DNA from: Sphaerochaeta sp.
GTDB lineage: Bacteria; Spirochaetota; Spirochaetia; Sphaerochaetales; Sphaerochaetaceae
DNA length: 16,071 bases
Direction: 5' to 3'
NCBI GenBank assembly: GCA_023228445.1
Contig: JALOBD010000038.1
Coordinates: forward strand, 1 to 16,071
Under the pieces are notes generated by a model. It was not told the DNA's origin and did no database searches. It was given only the letters and a program-made list of their open reading frames with translations. Position numbers and translations under genes: made by a program. Positions 14,469 to 16,071 of the stretch are shown piece after piece. The first letter of the stretch is position 1; every line of letters starts with the position of its first letter.

Positions 14469-15194
14469 GTGAGATACCTGTTGTTGCTCTGTTCTCTGCT
14501 GCTGTTGGTCGGCTGTGAGGTGAATCCGCTGACCGAACAGAAGATTGTCGTCACCATCGAAGAAGGGCATCCGTGGAGGGAGGTCCTACACAAGATGCCC
14601 TGGAAGACCCTCGTCTACACCGATGGAACGGCGCTGAAACGGATACACCTGACCAGTGACGAGAATCGGACGGCCATCACCGTCAGGCGCGACCGACCCA
14701 CCATCATCTGCGCCTATCCGCTCTCATCGCTGGCCCCTTGGGGTGGTTATCATGAACCGGGCTCGAAGGATCTTGTTGTGTTGACCCAAGACCAAGGGGT
14801 GTTCGCCGACCTCTTGGTGGAGAGCTGGGCGCTCAACAGCCAAGCCTTTGAGACCATCCGAGTCAAGGCACTCTTTGAAGCCATTGGGGATGCGACGCTC
14901 ATCGACCAGCACTACGTGCTCCTCTCCCTCCTCGATGGAACGCTCCAAGCCCAAGATATCAGGTATCTTGACCGACTGGAGGTGACGCTCTGTGACCTTC
15001 CAGCCGGCCTGTGGGTCAGCGAATTGATCACCGGTCCCTCCTTCTTTGCCCTCTGGGATGATGAGATCACCCTCGCCGTTGGCGGGGGAATCCAGCGCTG
15101 GATCAACAAGGAGCACGCACTGTGCCTCACCCTCTATGCAGATCTTGTCCAGCGGCAATGGGTGGCTGGAATCAGCGCTGCACCCAGGTGGTAG
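14469..15194 (+). CDS. Small lipoprotein of unknown function
   Basis: A 241-residue protein with a type II signal peptide: Arg2, a leucine-rich core (residues 4-13) and the lipobox LVGC with Cys16, so it should be lipid-anchored outside the cytoplasmic membrane. I do not recognise the mature part; it is mixed alpha/beta in appearance with several Trp residues and no obvious catalytic motif or repeat. The start is GTG at 14469, preceded by a G-run only 1 nt away, a poor ribosome-binding site; no alternative in-frame start would keep the signal peptide. It follows the DUF4416 gene by 21 nt and is probably co-transcribed with it. Confidence 0.8.
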   Translation: MRYLLLLCSLLLLVGCEVNPLTEQKIVVTIEEGHPWREVLHKMPWKTLVYTDGTALKRIHLTSDENRTAITVRRDRPTIICAYPLSSLAPWGGYHEPGSKDLVVLTQDQGVFADLLVESWALNSQAFETIRVKALFEAIGDATLIDQHYVLLSLLDGTLQAQDIRYLDRLEVTLCDLPAGLWVSELITGPSFFALWDDEITLAVGGGIQRWINKEHALCLTLYADLVQRQWVAGISAAPRW

Positions 15195-15201
15195 GTCCAT
15201 C

Positions 15202-15230
15202 TTCACATTTGCCCCAAATCTCTCTACAGT
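15202..15230 (+). promoter_or_regulatory. Predicted promoter of the L-serine dehydratase gene
   Basis: TTCACA (15202-15207, 5 of 6 to TTGACA), a 17-bp spacer and TACAGT (15225-15230, 4 of 6 to TATAAT). A start point 7 nt after the -10 would fall on or next to the ATG at 15237, so the transcript would be leaderless or nearly so. Confidence 0.5.
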
Positions 15231-15234
15231 AGAG
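15222..15234. promoter_or_regulatory. Perfect 13-bp palindrome over the -10, candidate operator
   Basis: CTCTAC-A-GTAGAG is a perfect inverted repeat with a one-base centre. It covers the predicted -10 element of the serine dehydratase gene and ends 2 bases before its ATG. A protein bound here would block transcription; the one-base centre is too short for an RNA hairpin loop unless inner pairs open. Confidence 0.4.
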
Positions 15235-15236
15235 GT

Positions 15237-16071
15237 ATGGAATCAATCAGGGAGCTCTACCGAATCGGACATGGTCCATCATCAAGCCATACGATGGGGC
15301 CGCGCAACGCAGCCGAACACTTCTTGTCGCTGCACCCCTCAGCCCCACACTATGAGGTGTCGCTCTACGGCAGCCTTGCCTCCACCGGCAAGGGACACCT
15401 CACCGACAAGGCGATCAGGGAGGTCTTCGCTTCCCATGCCAAGGAGGTGGAGATCTACTGGTACCCTGACGAGGAGAAGGAGGCCCACCCCAATACGCTG
15501 GTCATCAAGAAGAGCGATGACGGGATCGAGCAGGCCTACTACAGTGTAGGAGGCGGCAAGATCGTCATCGAAGGCGAAGGAGAAGATCCCTCTTCCCACC
15601 CCTATCCTCCCGACTTTGCCAAGATGAGGCAGATCCTCGACTACTGTGCCCATGAGGGGATGCAGCTATGGGAGTTCGTCCTCGAGTGGGAGGGGGAGTC
15701 GATCCTCGCCTACATCGAAGAGGTGTGGGCGGTCATGGAGGAGGCAGTGGCACGGGGGCTGTGTGGTGAGGGAGTGCTCCCTGGTGGACTGAAGCTCGCC
15801 CGCAAGGCAAGCCAGTACTATGCCAAGGCGCAGTCCATGGGCCAATCGGCCCTCCCGCTCTGCTATGCGCTGGCTGTCAGTGAGGAGAACGCTGCCGGTG
15901 CCAGGATCGTCACCGCCCCGACCTGTGGCGCTTCGGGGGTGCTACCCGGGGTGCTGCACTACTTTGCCGTCCACGAGAAGGTGGCCAAGGTCAAGATCAT
16001 CCGAGCTCTCCTCACCGCCGGCCTCATCGGCAATCTGGTGAAGAGCAACGGCTCCATCAGCGGCGCGGAGG
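15237..16071 (+). CDS. sdaA: L-serine ammonia-lyase, iron-sulfur type (3' end cut by window)
   Basis: Deaminates L-serine to pyruvate and ammonia with a [4Fe-4S] cluster. The frame is open from the ATG at 15237 to the window edge: 278 codons with no stop. The N-terminal beta domain (about 1-145) opens with SIRELYRIGHGPSSSHTMGP, the conserved substrate-site Ser-rich motif. The alpha domain begins near residue 155 and contains APTCGASGVLPG with Cys230, an expected cluster ligand; the sequence ends at SNGSISGAE, just before where the next cluster cysteine is expected. Both domains are in one chain, as in E. coli SdaA. Start choice rests on the family N-terminus; the purine-rich AGAGG is only 1 nt from the ATG. 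The missing part should be roughly 110-130 residues. Confidence 0.93.
   Translation, partial: MESIRELYRIGHGPSSSHTMGPRNAAEHFLSLHPSAPHYEVSLYGSLASTGKGHLTDKAIREVFASHAKEVEIYWYPDEEKEAHPNTLVIKKSDDGIEQAYYSVGGGKIVIEGEGEDPSSHPYPPDFAKMRQILDYCAHEGMQLWEFVLEWEGESILAYIEEVWAVMEEAVARGLCGEGVLPGGLKLARKASQYYAKAQSMGQSALPLCYALAVSEENAAGARIVTAPTCGASGVLPGVLHYFAVHEKVAKVKIIRALLTAGLIGNLVKSNGSISGAE

Noticed and set aside
1..16071. Possible CRISPR arrays, insertion sequences, tRNA or rRNA genes
   Set aside because: No regularly spaced repeats, transposase frames, cloverleaf-like or rRNA-like stretches were seen by eye; a tRNAscan or Rfam search was not possible.

Overview
The window is bacterial chromosome, GC-rich throughout (roughly 60% by eye), with tightly packed genes and no mobile element, CRISPR array, rRNA or tRNA that I could recognise. 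The gene mix points to an anaerobe: a homocysteine pathway that uses sulfide directly, an iron-sulfur L-serine dehydratase, a ferredoxin-like protein and a DUF4416 protein. Together with a DAHP synthase of the Thermotoga type, this would fit a spirochaete of the Sphaerochaeta/Treponema kind, but taxonomy is inference only.

Layout. Positions 53-4024 (minus strand) carry peptidyl-tRNA hydrolase (pth) and, downstream with its own promoter, a very long cytoplasmic GH13 alpha-amylase-family enzyme. Thirty-six bases from pth, a plus-strand operon (4061-11115) starts: a small NIF3/PII-like protein, a COG1900 (DUF39) homocysteine-biosynthesis enzyme, a NIL-domain ferredoxin, a COG2122 (UPF0280) protein, B12-dependent methionine synthase (metH) and methylenetetrahydrofolate reductase (metF). 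Every junction overlaps or has a gap of 3 nt or less, so the set reads as one translationally coupled unit. It would make homocysteine from aspartate semialdehyde and sulfide, then methylate it with methyl-THF supplied by MetF. metF ends tail to tail, with overlapping stop codons, against a minus-strand endonuclease III gene (nth).

An AT-richer intergenic region (11778-12015) holds a tandem 12-bp repeat, a good sigma-70-like promoter and a leader stem-loop. It leads into a single gene that fuses DAHP synthase (first shikimate enzyme) to a complete prephenate dehydratase with its ACT domain (last phenylalanine-branch enzyme), with no chorismate mutase domain. A DUF4416 protein and a small lipoprotein follow in the same direction. 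The window ends inside an Fe-S L-serine ammonia-lyase gene that has its own promoter, overlapped by a perfect 13-bp palindrome.

The two most interesting items are the sulfide-to-methionine operon headed by a NIF3-like protein, and the DAHP synthase-prephenate dehydratase fusion.
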